Assembly (NCBI GenBank): GCA_964575185.1
Contig: CAZNPW010000087.1
Coordinates: 1 to 9,452, forward strand
DNA length: 9,452 nt
Source: CAZNPW01 sp964575185
Lineage (GTDB): Bacteria; Pseudomonadota; Alphaproteobacteria; Rhodobacterales; Rhodobacteraceae
Direction of reading: 5' to 3'
Part shown: in pieces, positions 1-7,098 of the stretch
Numbering within the stretch: the stretch's first letter is position 1
Layout of the letters: the number at the start of each line of letters is the position of its first letter
Program-made: the position numbers and the translations under genes
Notes under the pieces: model-generated
What the model saw: the letters and a program-made list of their open reading frames with translations, nothing else
Database searches by the model: none
Told to the model about the DNA's origin: nothing

Positions 1-1495
1 CGGTGAAGTAGTGGCCGGGGTACTGGCTGAAGTAGGTCTCCTCGAACCGCCTGTGGTCGCCCCAGACGGTGCGCATCTGCCCGGGCCAGCTGTCGGCGAT
101 GCAGAGCACGCCCTCGGCCGCGCCGTCGAGCCGCTGGCCGGTCGTGGGGTCGAGCACCACCGGCTTCACGCCGAAGAAGGGCAGGGTGGCCGAGCCGGGC
201 TTGGTCGGGATCGCGCCGGGCAGGGGGGTGATGACGTGCCCGCCGGTCTCGGTCTGCCAGTAGGTGTCGACGACGGGCAGCCGGTCGTGGCCGATGTGGC
301 GGGAATACCAGTTCCAGGCCTCGGGGTTGATCGGCTCGCCCACGGTGCCGAGCAGCTTCAGCGACGACAGGTCGTGCGCCGCGGGCCACTGGGGCCCGAG
401 GCCCATCAGCGCGCGGATCGCGGTGGGGGCGGTGTAGAACTGGCTGACGCGGTGCTTGGCGATGGTGGCCCAGAAGCGCCCCGCGTCGGGCCAGGTCGGC
501 ACGCCTTCGAACATCAGCGTCGTCGCCCCGTTGGCCAGCGGGCCGTAGACGATGTAGCTGTGCCCGGTGACCCAGCCCACGTCCGCCGTGCACCAGAAGA
601 TGTCGCCGTCGTGGTAGTCGAAGGTGAGCTGGTGGCTGAGCGCGGCATGAAGGAGATACCCGCCGGTTGTATGCAAGGCACCCTTCGGCTTGCCGGTCGA
701 GCCGGAGGTGTAGAGGATGAAGAGCGGATCCTCCGCGCCCATTTCCTCGGCCGGGCAGTCGGGCGAGGCCGCGGCCATCGCGGCCTTGAGGTCCACGTCG
801 CGGCCGTCGACCCAGGTGGTCTGGCCGCCGGTGTGCCTGACCACCAGGCACTTCACCCTGTCCGAACAGCCGAGCAGCGCCGCGTCGGTGTTCGACTTCA
901 GCGGCGTCGACTTGCCGCCGCGCGGGGCATGGTCGGCGGTGATGACGGCGACCGCGCCGCAGTCGTTGATGCGGTTGGCGAGCGCGTCGGGCGAGAACCC
1001 CCCGAACACGACCGAATGCACCGCCCCGATGCGGGCGCAGGCGAGCATCGCCATCGCCGCTTCCGGGATCATCGGCATGTAGATCGCGACCCGGTCGCCG
1101 CGCGAAATGCCCTGGGCCTTCAGCACGTTGGCCATCCGGCCCACCTGGTCGTGCAGATCGGCATAGGTGATGTGGCGGGCGGGCGTCGCGGGGTCGTCGG
1201 GTTCCCAGATGATCGCGGTCTGGCCCGCCCGCGTGCCGAGGTGGCGGTCGATGCAGTTGGCCGCGACGTTCAGCGTCCCGTCCGCGAACCAGCGGATCGA
1301 CACCGCGCCCGGGGCGAAGGAGGTGTCCTTGATCCGCGTCGGCGCGCGCATCCAGTCCAGCCGGCGCGCCTTGTCGGCCCAGAAGGCCTCGGGCGTGTCG
1401 ACCGAGGCGCGCCAGTCGCGGGCGTAGCCGGCGGCGTCGATGTGCGCCTGGCGCACGAAATCCGCCGTCGGCGGATGCGTCACGGGTGCAGTCAT
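1..1495 (-). CDS. acs: acetyl-CoA synthetase, N-terminal three quarters (cut by window edge)
   Basis: AMP-forming acetate:CoA ligase, a cytoplasmic enzyme that activates acetate to acetyl-AMP and then acetyl-CoA. The frame reads without a stop for about 498 codons from an ATG at 1495; the family is about 650 residues, so the C-terminal domain lies outside the window. Seen in the sequence: the ANL-superfamily phosphate loop YTSGSTGKPKG at residues 262-272, and DTYWQTETGG around residue 413. The Trp before QTETGG matches the Trp414 that restricts the acyl pocket to acetate in the Salmonella enzyme, while the residue before it is Tyr rather than the usual Trp. The start is supported by GGGGAGGGG about six bases upstream and by homolog-like N-terminal length. 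It diverges from the HugZ-like gene across 111 bp. The identification is firm; acetate rather than propionate as substrate is inferred from the retained Trp. Confidence 0.96.
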   Translation of the reverse strand, partial: MTAPVTHPPTADFVRQAHIDAAGYARDWRASVDTPEAFWADKARRLDWMRAPTRIKDTSFAPGAVSIRWFADGTLNVAANCIDRHLGTRAGQTAIIWEPDDPATPARHITYADLHDQVGRMANVLKAQGISRGDRVAIYMPMIPEAAMAMLACARIGAVHSVVFGGFSPDALANRINDCGAVAVITADHAPRGGKSTPLKSNTDAALLGCSDRVKCLVVRHTGGQTTWVDGRDVDLKAAMAAASPDCPAEEMGAEDPLFILYTSGSTGKPKGALHTTGGYLLHAALSHQLTFDYHDGDIFWCTADVGWVTGHSYIVYGPLANGATTLMFEGVPTWPDAGRFWATIAKHRVSQFYTAPTAIRALMGLGPQWPAAHDLSSLKLLGTVGEPINPEAWNWYSRHIGHDRLPVVDTYWQTETGGHVITPLPGAIPTKPGSATLPFFGVKPVVLDPTTGQRLDGAAEGVLCIADSWPGQMRTVWGDHRRFEETYFSQYPGHYFT

Positions 1496-1558
1496 CGCAG
1501 GCCCCTCCCCAGGCGTTCTTGCCGCAGGAATATCGCGCGGGCGGGGGGCAAGGAAAGG

Positions 1559-1581
1559 CCCGCCGCGCTGTTTGCGGCGGG
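1559..1581. repeat. GC-rich hairpin between acs and the HugZ-like gene
   Basis: Perfect 8-bp inverted repeat (CCCGCCGC and GCGGCGGG) around a 7-base loop, in the 111-bp gap between two divergent genes. It lies about 65 bp upstream of the acs start and about 25 bp upstream of the GTG of the plus-strand gene. No T-run follows it. It could form in either leader RNA, but G+C-rich inverted repeats arise easily by chance here. Confidence 0.35.
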
Positions 1582-1606
1582 GCGCGGAAGAGGTAGGGTC
1601 GCCCCC

Positions 1607-2095
1607 GTGACCGACGCCCGCCCCGACCCGGTGCTGTTCCCGGCCCCGCCCGAGATGGTGGCCGCCGCCCGGGCGCTGCTGGCGGCGGCGCGGCACGCGG
1701 CGCTGTCCTACCTCGACCCCGCGACCGGCCTGCCGGCCATCAGCCGGATCGCGCTGGGCACCGGGGCCGACGGGGTGCCGCTGACGCTGGTGTCGCAGCT
1801 GTCGGCCCACCACGCGGGGCTGGTGGCCAATCCCGCCTGCGCGTTGATGGTGGGCGAGCCCGGGGCGAAGGGCGACCCCCTGAGCCACCCGCGGCTGATG
1901 GTGCAGGCGCGGGCCGTTCCCGTGCCGAAGGCGCCGCTGCGCGACGGCTGGCTGCGCGACCACCCCAAAGCCGCTGTCTACATCGACTTCGCCGATTTCG
2001 GGTTCTTCCGCCTGGAGCCCGCGGGCGCGCTGTGGAACGGCGGCTTCGGGCGGGCGGCGCGGCTGACGCCCGCGGACCTCGGCCCTTCCGCCTGA
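1607..2095 (+). CDS. HugZ-like / pyridoxamine 5'-phosphate oxidase-fold FMN-binding protein
   Basis: Predicted 162-residue single-domain split-barrel protein of the pyridoxamine-phosphate-oxidase superfamily, closest in pattern to the HugZ haem-utilisation group. Seen: an N-terminal helix rich in Ala and Arg, AISRIALG near residue 44, LTLVSQLSAHHAGLVANP near 59-76 (the LSxHxxNLxxDP-like segment), GDPLSHPRLMVQ near 89-100, and a C-terminal DFADFGFFRLEP followed by GGFGRA. Family members bind FMN or haem; the substrate here is unknown. GTG 1607 gives the N-terminal length I expect for homologs, although AGAGG lies rather far (13 bases) upstream; ATG 1655 is the alternative. It is followed after 27 bp by ycjX, so probably the first gene of an operon. 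Fold assignment is good; a haem-degrading role is only inferred. Confidence 0.82.
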   Translation: MTDARPDPVLFPAPPEMVAAARALLAAARHAALSYLDPATGLPAISRIALGTGADGVPLTLVSQLSAHHAGLVANPACALMVGEPGAKGDPLSHPRLMVQARAVPVPKAPLRDGWLRDHPKAAVYIDFADFGFFRLEPAGALWNGGFGRAARLTPADLGPSA

Positions 2096-2122
2096 CCGGC
2101 GGGGTGCCTATGTTCGGCCCCC

Positions 2123-3493
2123 ATGGCTCTGTCCGACCTGACCGACGCGCTGACACGCTGGCTGCCCTTCGGCGACACGACGCTGCGGATCGGGGTGACG
2201 GGCCTGTCCCGCGCGGGCAAGACGGTGTTCATCACCGGGCTGGTCGCGAACCTGCTGGACCGGGCGCGGATGCCGCAACTCGCGGCGCGCGACCGCATCC
2301 GCGCGGCCTTCCTGCAACCGCAGCCCGACCTGACCCTGCCGCGCTTTCCCTACGAGGCGCACCTGGCCGCGATGACCGGCGACGACCCGCGCTGGCCCGA
2401 GGGCACGCGGGCGCTGTCCGAGCTGCGACTGTCCCTGCGGCTCGCGCCCTCCGGGCTGTTCGGCGGCGAGCGGATGTTGCATCTGGACATTCTCGACTAC
2501 CCCGGCGAGTGGCTTCTGGACCTGTCCTTGCTGGAAAAGTCCTACTTCACCTGGGCGGAGGAGACGCTCGACCGGATCGCGAGACGGCCTGCCGCGGCGG
2601 GGTTCCTCGCCCGGGCGCGGGCCGAGGACGCGAGCCTGCGCTTCGACGAGGCGCGCGCGGCCGCGCTGGCGCGGAGCTACACCGATTACCTCCACGCCGC
2701 CCGCGCCGCCGGGCACGCCGACTGCACCCCGGGGCGGTTCCTGCTGCCGGGGGAGCTTGCGGGGTCGCCCGTCCTGACCTTCGCGCCGCTGCCCATGCCC
2801 GCGGCCACCCCCCGCGGGTCGATGTGGGCCGAGATGGCGCGGCGGTATGACGGTTACGTCGACCGCGTGGTCCGGCCCTTCTTCCGCGACCACTTCGCCC
2901 GGATCGACCGGCAGGTCGTGCTCGCCGACGTGCTGGGCGCGATCCACGGCGGCCCCCCGGCGGTGGAGGAGCTGCGGCAGGCGCTGACCGACGTGCTCGC
3001 GGCCTTCCGGCCGGGCCGGAACGCCTGGCTGACGGGCCTGTTCGGCGGGCGGCGGGTGGAGCGGATCCTCTTCGCCGCGACCAAGGCCGACCACCTGCAC
3101 CACACCCAGCACCCGCGGCTGGCGGCGATCACCGCGGCGCTGCTGGCCGAGGCGAAGGCCCGCGCCGACTTCGCCGGGGCGGCGACGGCGGCGATGGCGA
3201 TCGCGTCCCTGCGCGCCACGGTCGAGGACGAGGCGCGGCAGGACGGCGAGGCGCTGCCGGCGGTGCGCGGGCGGCTCGCGGACGGCAGGACGGCGGTGAT
3301 GTATCCGGGCGAGCTGCCCGAGGACCCTGCGCGGCTTCTGTCGCCCGCGCGCGACGGGGCGGAGCGGTGGCTCGATGCGGAGTATGCGCTGATGACCTTC
3401 CTGCCGGCGCGGATCACGCGGGCCCCGGGCGACGGCCCGCCGCACATCCGGCTCGACCGCGCGGCGCAGTTCCTGATCGGGGATCACCTGTGA
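2123..3493 (+). CDS. ycjX: YcjX-family P-loop NTPase (DUF463)
   Basis: Predicted 456-residue cytoplasmic GTPase-like protein of the YcjX family. Function is poorly known; in enterobacteria ycjX sits next to ycjF and is linked to stress/phage-shock regulons. Seen: Walker A GLSRAGKT at residues 27-34, a switch-II-like LDILDYPGEW at 121-130 (DxPG in place of DxxG), and FAATKADHLHH with TKAD at 320-323, in the place of the NKxD guanine-specificity motif. Length matches the family. ATG 2123 gives the usual short N-terminus before the P-loop; its ribosome-binding site is weak (GGCGGGG about 20 bases upstream). It sits 27 bp after the HugZ-like gene and 37 bp before ycjF, as expected for co-transcription. 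The family call is firm; the physiological role is not known. Confidence 0.93.
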   Translation: MALSDLTDALTRWLPFGDTTLRIGVTGLSRAGKTVFITGLVANLLDRARMPQLAARDRIRAAFLQPQPDLTLPRFPYEAHLAAMTGDDPRWPEGTRALSELRLSLRLAPSGLFGGERMLHLDILDYPGEWLLDLSLLEKSYFTWAEETLDRIARRPAAAGFLARARAEDASLRFDEARAAALARSYTDYLHAARAAGHADCTPGRFLLPGELAGSPVLTFAPLPMPAATPRGSMWAEMARRYDGYVDRVVRPFFRDHFARIDRQVVLADVLGAIHGGPPAVEELRQALTDVLAAFRPGRNAWLTGLFGGRRVERILFAATKADHLHHTQHPRLAAITAALLAEAKARADFAGAATAAMAIASLRATVEDEARQDGEALPAVRGRLADGRTAVMYPGELPEDPARLLSPARDGAERWLDAEYALMTFLPARITRAPGDGPPHIRLDRAAQFLIGDHL

Positions 3494-3530
3494 CCCGCCG
3501 CCTTTCTTTGCAGAAGACACGGGGCAAGAC

Positions 3531-4517
3531 ATGAAGCGCCCCGTGGTCATCGAGGTGGAGGAGGCCGCCGATCCGGCCGCGGCCCCCGCGATCGTGGACG
3601 CCCCGCAGGTGACGCCGGAGGGGGCGCTGCGCCTGACCGCGCGCCGTGGCAGCGCGCTCGGCCGCTTCGCGTCCTGGGCGCTGGGGACGTTCCTCGCCTT
3701 CGTGCTGTCGGTCGCGGCCTGGGACTTCGTGACGGGGTTGCTCGCCCGCGACAGCCTGCTCGGCTGGGTGGCCTTCGTCCTCACCGGGGCCGCCGCGCTG
3801 GCGCTGGTGCTGCTCGCCGCGCGCGAGGCGGCGGGGTTCTTCCGGCAGGGCCGGGTCGACCGGCTGCGGGCCGAGGTGGTGGCGGCGGGGCACGACCTGC
3901 GCCTGGCGCGGAAGGCCACCGCGGACGTGCTGGCGCTGTATTCGCGCCGCGCGGACCTGGCCTGGGCGCGGGCGCGCCTGGGCGACCGGACGCGCGAGAT
4001 GCTCGACGCCGACGCGCTGGTCGCGGCGACCGAGGCCGAGCTGATGGCCCCGCTGGACGACGCCGCGCGGCGCGAGATCGAAGGCGCGGCGCGGCAGGTC
4101 GCGCTGGTCACGGCGCTGGTCCCGCTGGCGCTTGCCGACGTGGCCATGGCGCTCTGGGCCAACCTGCGGATGGTGCGGCGGCTCGCCGAGCTTTACGGCG
4201 GGCGGGCCGGGGGGCTGGCGACGCTGGCGCTGATGCGGCGGGTGATGACGCATCTGGTGGCGACGGGGGCCATCGCGCTGACCGACGACATGTTCGGGTC
4301 GGTCGCGGGAGGGGGCCTCTTGTCGAAGATCAGCCGCCGTTTCGGCGAGGGCGTGGTGAACGCCGCCCTGACCGCGCGGGTGGGGGTGGCGGCGATGGAG
4401 GTCTGCCGGCCGATGCCCTTTGCCGTGCTGCCGCGCCCGGCGGTCACGCACCTCGTCAGCCGGGCGCTGGCCGGGCTGTGGCCCTCCGGCGCAGCAGCGC
4501 CGCCAGAAGAACGATGA
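3531..4517 (+). CDS. ycjF: YcjF-family inner-membrane protein (DUF697)
   Basis: Predicted 328-residue membrane protein of the YcjF/TIGR01620 family, the usual partner of YcjX. Seen: an acidic, Pro/Ala-rich cytoplasmic N-terminus (1-40), two hydrophobic segments at about residues 46-70 and 76-97, a charged helical stretch (98-185), and a C-terminal DUF697-like region with hydrophobic helices beginning ALVTALVPLALADVAMALW (around 190-210) and the segment MPFAVLPRP near the end. The start ATG follows a purine-rich GGGGCAAG. Its last 62 bp overlap the convergent MFS gene, so the final 20 codons are also coding DNA on the other strand. Adjacent ycjX and ycjF suggest a complex at the inner membrane; what that complex does is not established. 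Confidence 0.9.
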   Translation: MKRPVVIEVEEAADPAAAPAIVDAPQVTPEGALRLTARRGSALGRFASWALGTFLAFVLSVAAWDFVTGLLARDSLLGWVAFVLTGAAALALVLLAAREAAGFFRQGRVDRLRAEVVAAGHDLRLARKATADVLALYSRRADLAWARARLGDRTREMLDADALVAATEAELMAPLDDAARREIEGAARQVALVTALVPLALADVAMALWANLRMVRRLAELYGGRAGGLATLALMRRVMTHLVATGAIALTDDMFGSVAGGGLLSKISRRFGEGVVNAALTARVGVAAMEVCRPMPFAVLPRPAVTHLVSRALAGLWPSGAAAPPEER

Positions 4518-5613
4518 CCGCGAGCATCGCGGCGGCGAAGACGAAGGCCCAGCGCAGCGAGAAGGTCCCGGCGAGGAAGCCGAGCGTCGGCGGGCCGACG
4601 AAATAGCCGAAATAGCCGAGCAGCGTCGCGCGCGCGACCGCCCGCGCCTTCGCCTCGGGCGCGGCGAGGCGGCCGACGAGCGAGAAGGCGGTCGGCGCGA
4701 TGACCGACGACCCGATGCCCATCACGATGAAGCCCGCGTAGGCCATGGCCGGGCTGACCGCCGCCGCCGCGATCAGCGCGCCGCAGGCCGAGATGACGGC
4801 CCCCCCGGTCAGCAGCGCATAGGGGTTCACGCGCGTGGCGAATCCCTGCCCGACCAGCCGCGCGATGCCCATCGTCAGCGCCAGGGTCGCGGGGCCGAGC
4901 GCGCCCTCGGCCGGGCTGCCCCCGAGCGTGCGCTCGATGTGCAGGGCCGACCAGTTCTCGGCCGCGTTCTCGGTCAGGAAGGCGATCAGCACCATGCCGC
5001 CGCCGATCACCGGGACGAGGCCGAGGCCGCCGGCACGGCCGTCGCGCGGACGGGCGAGGCCGCGGATCGTGCCGTCGCGCTCCACCGTCAGGAGCGTCAG
5101 GGCGAGCCCGACGGCGGACATGGTGCCCATGACCCACTGCGGCGGCCAGCCTTCGGCGCGCATCAGGCCGGTGGCGACGGCCCCGCCGGCATAGCCGAAG
5201 GAATAGGCGGCGTGAGTCAGGTTCATCAGGTGCAGGCCGCGCGCGGACTCCAGCGCGGCGACGCGGGCGTTCATCAGCACGTCGGTCAGGCCGGTGGCCG
5301 CGCCGCAGCACATCATCGCCAGCGGGAACATCCAGAGCGCGGTCGCCTGGCCGGGCAGCGCGAAGGCCAGCGCCATCGCCGCGACCGCGACGGGCAGCGC
5401 CGCGCGTCCCAGCGCCGCGCCGATCCGGGGCGCGGCCAGCATCGCCGACACCGCGGCGAGCGGCGTAAGGAACAGGAGGAGCCCGAGGGCGCGTTCATCG
5501 ACGCCGAGCATCGCCCTGAGGTCGGGCAGCACGGCCGCGAAGGTGCCCCAGAGGACGCCCATAGTCGCGAAGGCCGCGATGCCGGTGCGGGCGGCCGACA
5601 GGGTCTGCAGCAT
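4456..5613 (-). CDS. MFS transporter, YbjJ/FucP-like
   Basis: Predicted 385-residue, roughly 12-helix major facilitator superfamily permease in the cytoplasmic membrane. Seen: an N-terminal helix with ATMGVLWGTFAAVLPDL, LLFLTPLAAVSAMLAAPRIG (helix 2 and the following loop), a conserved pattern MNARVAALE then HLMNLTHAAYSFGYAGGA (around 112-142) that resembles the MN...E...H.xxS.G signature of YbjJ-type members, a central cytoplasmic loop rich in Arg and Gly near residue 185, and repeated Gly-rich helices in the second half. It ends in a short Arg-rich tail. Start: ATG 5613 with AAGGAT nine bases upstream. The substrate cannot be read from sequence. The gene converges on ycjF with a 62-bp overlap, and it diverges from rplY, so it is probably transcribed alone. 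Confidence 0.9.
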   Translation of the reverse strand: MLQTLSAARTGIAAFATMGVLWGTFAAVLPDLRAMLGVDERALGLLLFLTPLAAVSAMLAAPRIGAALGRAALPVAVAAMALAFALPGQATALWMFPLAMMCCGAATGLTDVLMNARVAALESARGLHLMNLTHAAYSFGYAGGAVATGLMRAEGWPPQWVMGTMSAVGLALTLLTVERDGTIRGLARPRDGRAGGLGLVPVIGGGMVLIAFLTENAAENWSALHIERTLGGSPAEGALGPATLALTMGIARLVGQGFATRVNPYALLTGGAVISACGALIAAAAVSPAMAYAGFIVMGIGSSVIAPTAFSLVGRLAAPEAKARAVARATLLGYFGYFVGPPTLGFLAGTFSLRWAFVFAAAMLAVIVLLAALLRRRATARPAPG

Positions 5614-5641
5614 CGTGCGACGATCCTTGCGGAGGGGTCGC

Positions 5642-5697
5642 CCGGGGGTTTCACACCCCCGGACCCCCGCGGGATATTTGAGGGAAGATGAAGGAGC
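5642..5697. repeat. hairpin plus GGATATTTGAGG...GATGAAGG intergenic element
   Basis: In the gap between divergent mfs and rplY lies a perfect 8-bp inverted repeat (CCGGGGGT 5642-5649, ACCCCCGG 5655-5662, loop TTCAC). It is followed by ACCCCCGCGGGATATTTGAG and GGAAGATGAAGGAG. I recall closely similar strings, a C-rich block then GG(A/T)ATTT and an AGA/GAAG tail, scattered between genes of many Rhodobacterales. That is recollection, not a search result. Neither flanking gene ends here, so a simple terminator role for them does not fit the gene arrangement. Confidence 0.5.
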
Positions 5698-5796
5698 AAG
5701 CACGCGAAAGGGGGTTACGCGGCCCGGGATTCGCTGGTAAGCGCTGCCGGTCGCCGCACACCCTTGGAGGGCGGCGAGGCAACGATGGAGACGACC

Positions 5797-6396
5797 ATGG
5801 CGCGTGAGATCCCGGATCTCGTCGCCGAGGTACGGACGGGGACAGGCAAGGGGGCCGCCCGTCAAGCCCGGCGTGAGGGCTACGTACCCGGCATCATCTA
5901 CGGCGCGGGCGCGACGCCCGTTCCGATCAAGGTGAACTACAACACCCTTCTGAAGCGGCTGAAGGCGGGGCGCTTCCTGTCGACGCTGCTCAACGTGAAG
6001 GTCGAGGGCCATCCCGACACCCACGTGATCTGCCGCGGCGTCCAGCGCGACGTCGTGAAGGACCAGCCCACGCATGTCGACTTCATGCGGCTGGCCGACG
6101 ACAGCCGGATCAACCTGTTCATCCACGTGGACTTCGTGAACCACGAGGAGAGCCCGGGGCTGAAGCGTGGCGGCACGCTGACGGCGGTGCGCCCGGAGGT
6201 GGAGCTCGAGGTGCTGGCCTCCGACATCCCCGATCACGTCACGGTGGACCTCGCGGGCAGGAACATCGGCGACGTGATCCACATCCGCGACGTGGAGCTG
6301 CCCAAGGGCGCGCGGCCGACGATCGAGCGGAACTTCGTCATCGCCAACATCGCCGCCCCGAGCGGGCTGCGCAGCGAGGACAACGCCGAAGGCTGA
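5797..6396 (+). CDS. rplY: 50S ribosomal protein L25 (bL25, general stress protein Ctc type)
   Basis: Long, two-domain form of bL25, 199 residues, which binds 5S rRNA in the large ribosomal subunit. Seen: an N-terminal domain beginning MAREIPDLVAEVRTGTGKGA with RREGYVPGIIYG (around 24-38) and VQRDVVKDQPTHVDFMRL (around 82-100), the 5S-binding barrel signature, followed by a TL5/CTC-type C-terminal domain (about 101-190) with PGLKRGGTLTAVRPEVEL. ATG 5797 is chosen because GGAG sits six bases upstream and alphaproteobacterial homologs begin at MAxEIPDL. ATG 5785 and TTG 5764 in the same frame would add 4 or 11 residues. The C-terminus ends in a short acidic tail. The downstream neighbour is not peptidyl-tRNA hydrolase (pth), which often follows this gene in alphaproteobacteria. 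Confidence 0.96.
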   Translation: MAREIPDLVAEVRTGTGKGAARQARREGYVPGIIYGAGATPVPIKVNYNTLLKRLKAGRFLSTLLNVKVEGHPDTHVICRGVQRDVVKDQPTHVDFMRLADDSRINLFIHVDFVNHEESPGLKRGGTLTAVRPEVELEVLASDIPDHVTVDLAGRNIGDVIHIRDVELPKGARPTIERNFVIANIAAPSGLRSEDNAEG

Positions 6397-6502
6397 GGCC
6401 CGCGGTCCTGCGTCGGGCGCGCCGGTGATCCCGGTCCGCCCGCCGTCGCGCCGCGATCGCCGGCAGGTGGCGGTCGTCCGGCGTCCGGTCTGCGGCGGGT
6501 GC

Positions 6503-6518
6503 CGCCGTCACGACGGCG
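6503..6518. repeat. short GC hairpin downstream of rplY
   Basis: CGCCGTC-AC-GACGGCG forms a perfect 7-bp inverted repeat about 107 bp after the rplY stop. In RNA it would close over a tight loop (about 6 bp with a CACG tetraloop). No T-run follows, so it is not a canonical intrinsic terminator. Confidence 0.3.
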
Positions 6519-6542
6519 CGACAGGCGGCTTTCGTCTGGACA

Positions 6543-6558
6543 TCGGGCGGATGCCCGA
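6543..6558. repeat. hairpin upstream of the 6595 gene
   Basis: TCGGGC-GGAT-GCCCGA is a perfect 6-bp stem with a GGAT tetraloop ending about 37 bp upstream of the ATG at 6595. It lies between a TGGACA (6536-6541) and a TAAATC (6560-6565) that could be -35/-10 boxes with an 18-bp spacer; in that case the inverted repeat would occupy the promoter spacer. Only the inverted repeat itself is directly visible; the promoter reading is weak. Confidence 0.3.
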
Positions 6559-6594
6559 CTAAATCGCTTGGGTAATCCCGCCGCGATCGGTGCC

Positions 6595-6999
6595 ATGCCC
6601 CTTGCCCTGCGACACGCCGACCCGACGCCTGCGCCCGCTGCCGTTCCGCCGGGGGTGGCGATGCTGCGCGTGCTCGCCCCCGCCTGCCGGGCCAAGGCGC
6701 GGCTCGACCTGTTCCAGGCCTGCGCGATGCTGACGATGGACCGCGGCCAGGCCGCGCAGGCCTATGCCGAGGCGCTGGTGCGGACGCTCGCGCAGGGGCT
6801 GGGCCGGATGCCGGTGCTGCACAGGGCGGGGACGGCGGGGATGAGCTTCGACGAGGCCTGGCTCGCGGCGCTGTTCGCCGCCCGCGCGCGGGGCGACGAC
6901 GACAGCTTCGCCTTCCTGATCCGCCGACGCCTTGCGCGCGGGTCGGAACGGCAGATCGGGTTCCTGGTCGCCGCGCTGGCCGAGCGGCTGCAAGTTTAG
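6595..6999 (+). CDS. hypothetical alpha-helical protein
   Basis: I cannot name this family. The frame encodes 134 residues from ATG 6595 (ATG 6661, giving 112 residues, is an alternative; an in-frame GTG at 6499 would add 32 low-complexity Arg-rich residues and is unlikely). After a Pro/Ala-rich N-terminus (about 1-22), the protein looks wholly helical: LDLFQACAMLTM (about 38-49), QAAQAYAEALVRTLAQGLG (about 53-71), FDEAWLAALFAARARGDDDS (about 84-103) and IGFLVAALAERL near the end. There is no signal peptide or transmembrane span. Codon use is strongly G/C at third positions like its neighbours, which supports real coding. Its TAG stop (6997-6999) is embedded in the ICE palindrome that precedes dps. 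A similar helical ORF is familiar to me from Rhodobacterales genomes as 'hypothetical protein', without function. Confidence 0.7.
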   Translation: MPLALRHADPTPAPAAVPPGVAMLRVLAPACRAKARLDLFQACAMLTMDRGQAAQAYAEALVRTLAQGLGRMPVLHRAGTAGMSFDEAWLAALFAARARGDDDSFAFLIRRRLARGSERQIGFLVAALAERLQV

Positions 7000-7011
7000 A
7001 ATCTTTCTAAC
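6995..7011. promoter_or_regulatory. Irr box / iron control element (ICE) upstream of dps
   Basis: TTTAGAA-TCT-TTCTAAC contains the perfect palindrome TTAGAA-N3-TTCTAA and differs from the alphaproteobacterial ICE consensus TTTAGAA-N3-TTCTAAA at one outer base. ICE is the operator of Irr, a Fur-family regulator active in low iron that controls iron storage, haem and iron-uptake genes in Rhizobiales and Rhodobacterales. It is A+T-rich in a roughly 70% G+C setting and centred about 96 bp upstream of the dps ATG. Irr normally represses iron-storage genes when iron is scarce, which fits the target. The site match is seen; binding and direction of control are inferred. Confidence 0.82.
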
Positions 7012-7018
7012 ACCTGCT

Positions 7019-7045
7019 TGCTTCGGGCAGGGCCGCGGCTATTTC
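7019..7045 (+). promoter_or_regulatory. possible dps promoter
   Basis: TTGCTT (7019-7024) and TATTTC (7040-7045) are separated by 15 bp, a short spacer, just downstream of the ICE. Both boxes match sigma-70 consensus only partly. A start near 7052 would leave a leader of about 47 bases. Offered as the best local candidate only. Confidence 0.25.
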
Positions 7046-7098
7046 TGGTGCGATGCCAGCCTGCCCGCCAGCCTCCACCGCGAAGATCGAGGATCGCC

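Noticed and set aside
11..2095. A 694-codon open frame on the plus strand running antisense through acs into the HugZ-like gene
   Set aside because: Its first two thirds are the complement of acs and read as low-complexity Arg/Gly/Val/Ala sequence. Only the 3' part from GTG 1607 is a real gene. Long antisense frames are normal at this G+C content.
2108..4162. A 684-codon minus-strand frame opposite ycjX and ycjF
   Set aside because: Ser/Ala- and Arg/Gly-rich composition with no domain, and complementary to two well-supported genes.
4420..5691. A 423-codon plus-strand frame opposite the MFS gene
   Set aside because: Charged low-complexity sequence (Arg/Gly/Asp/Glu/His); the minus-strand MFS gene has clear helices and family signatures.
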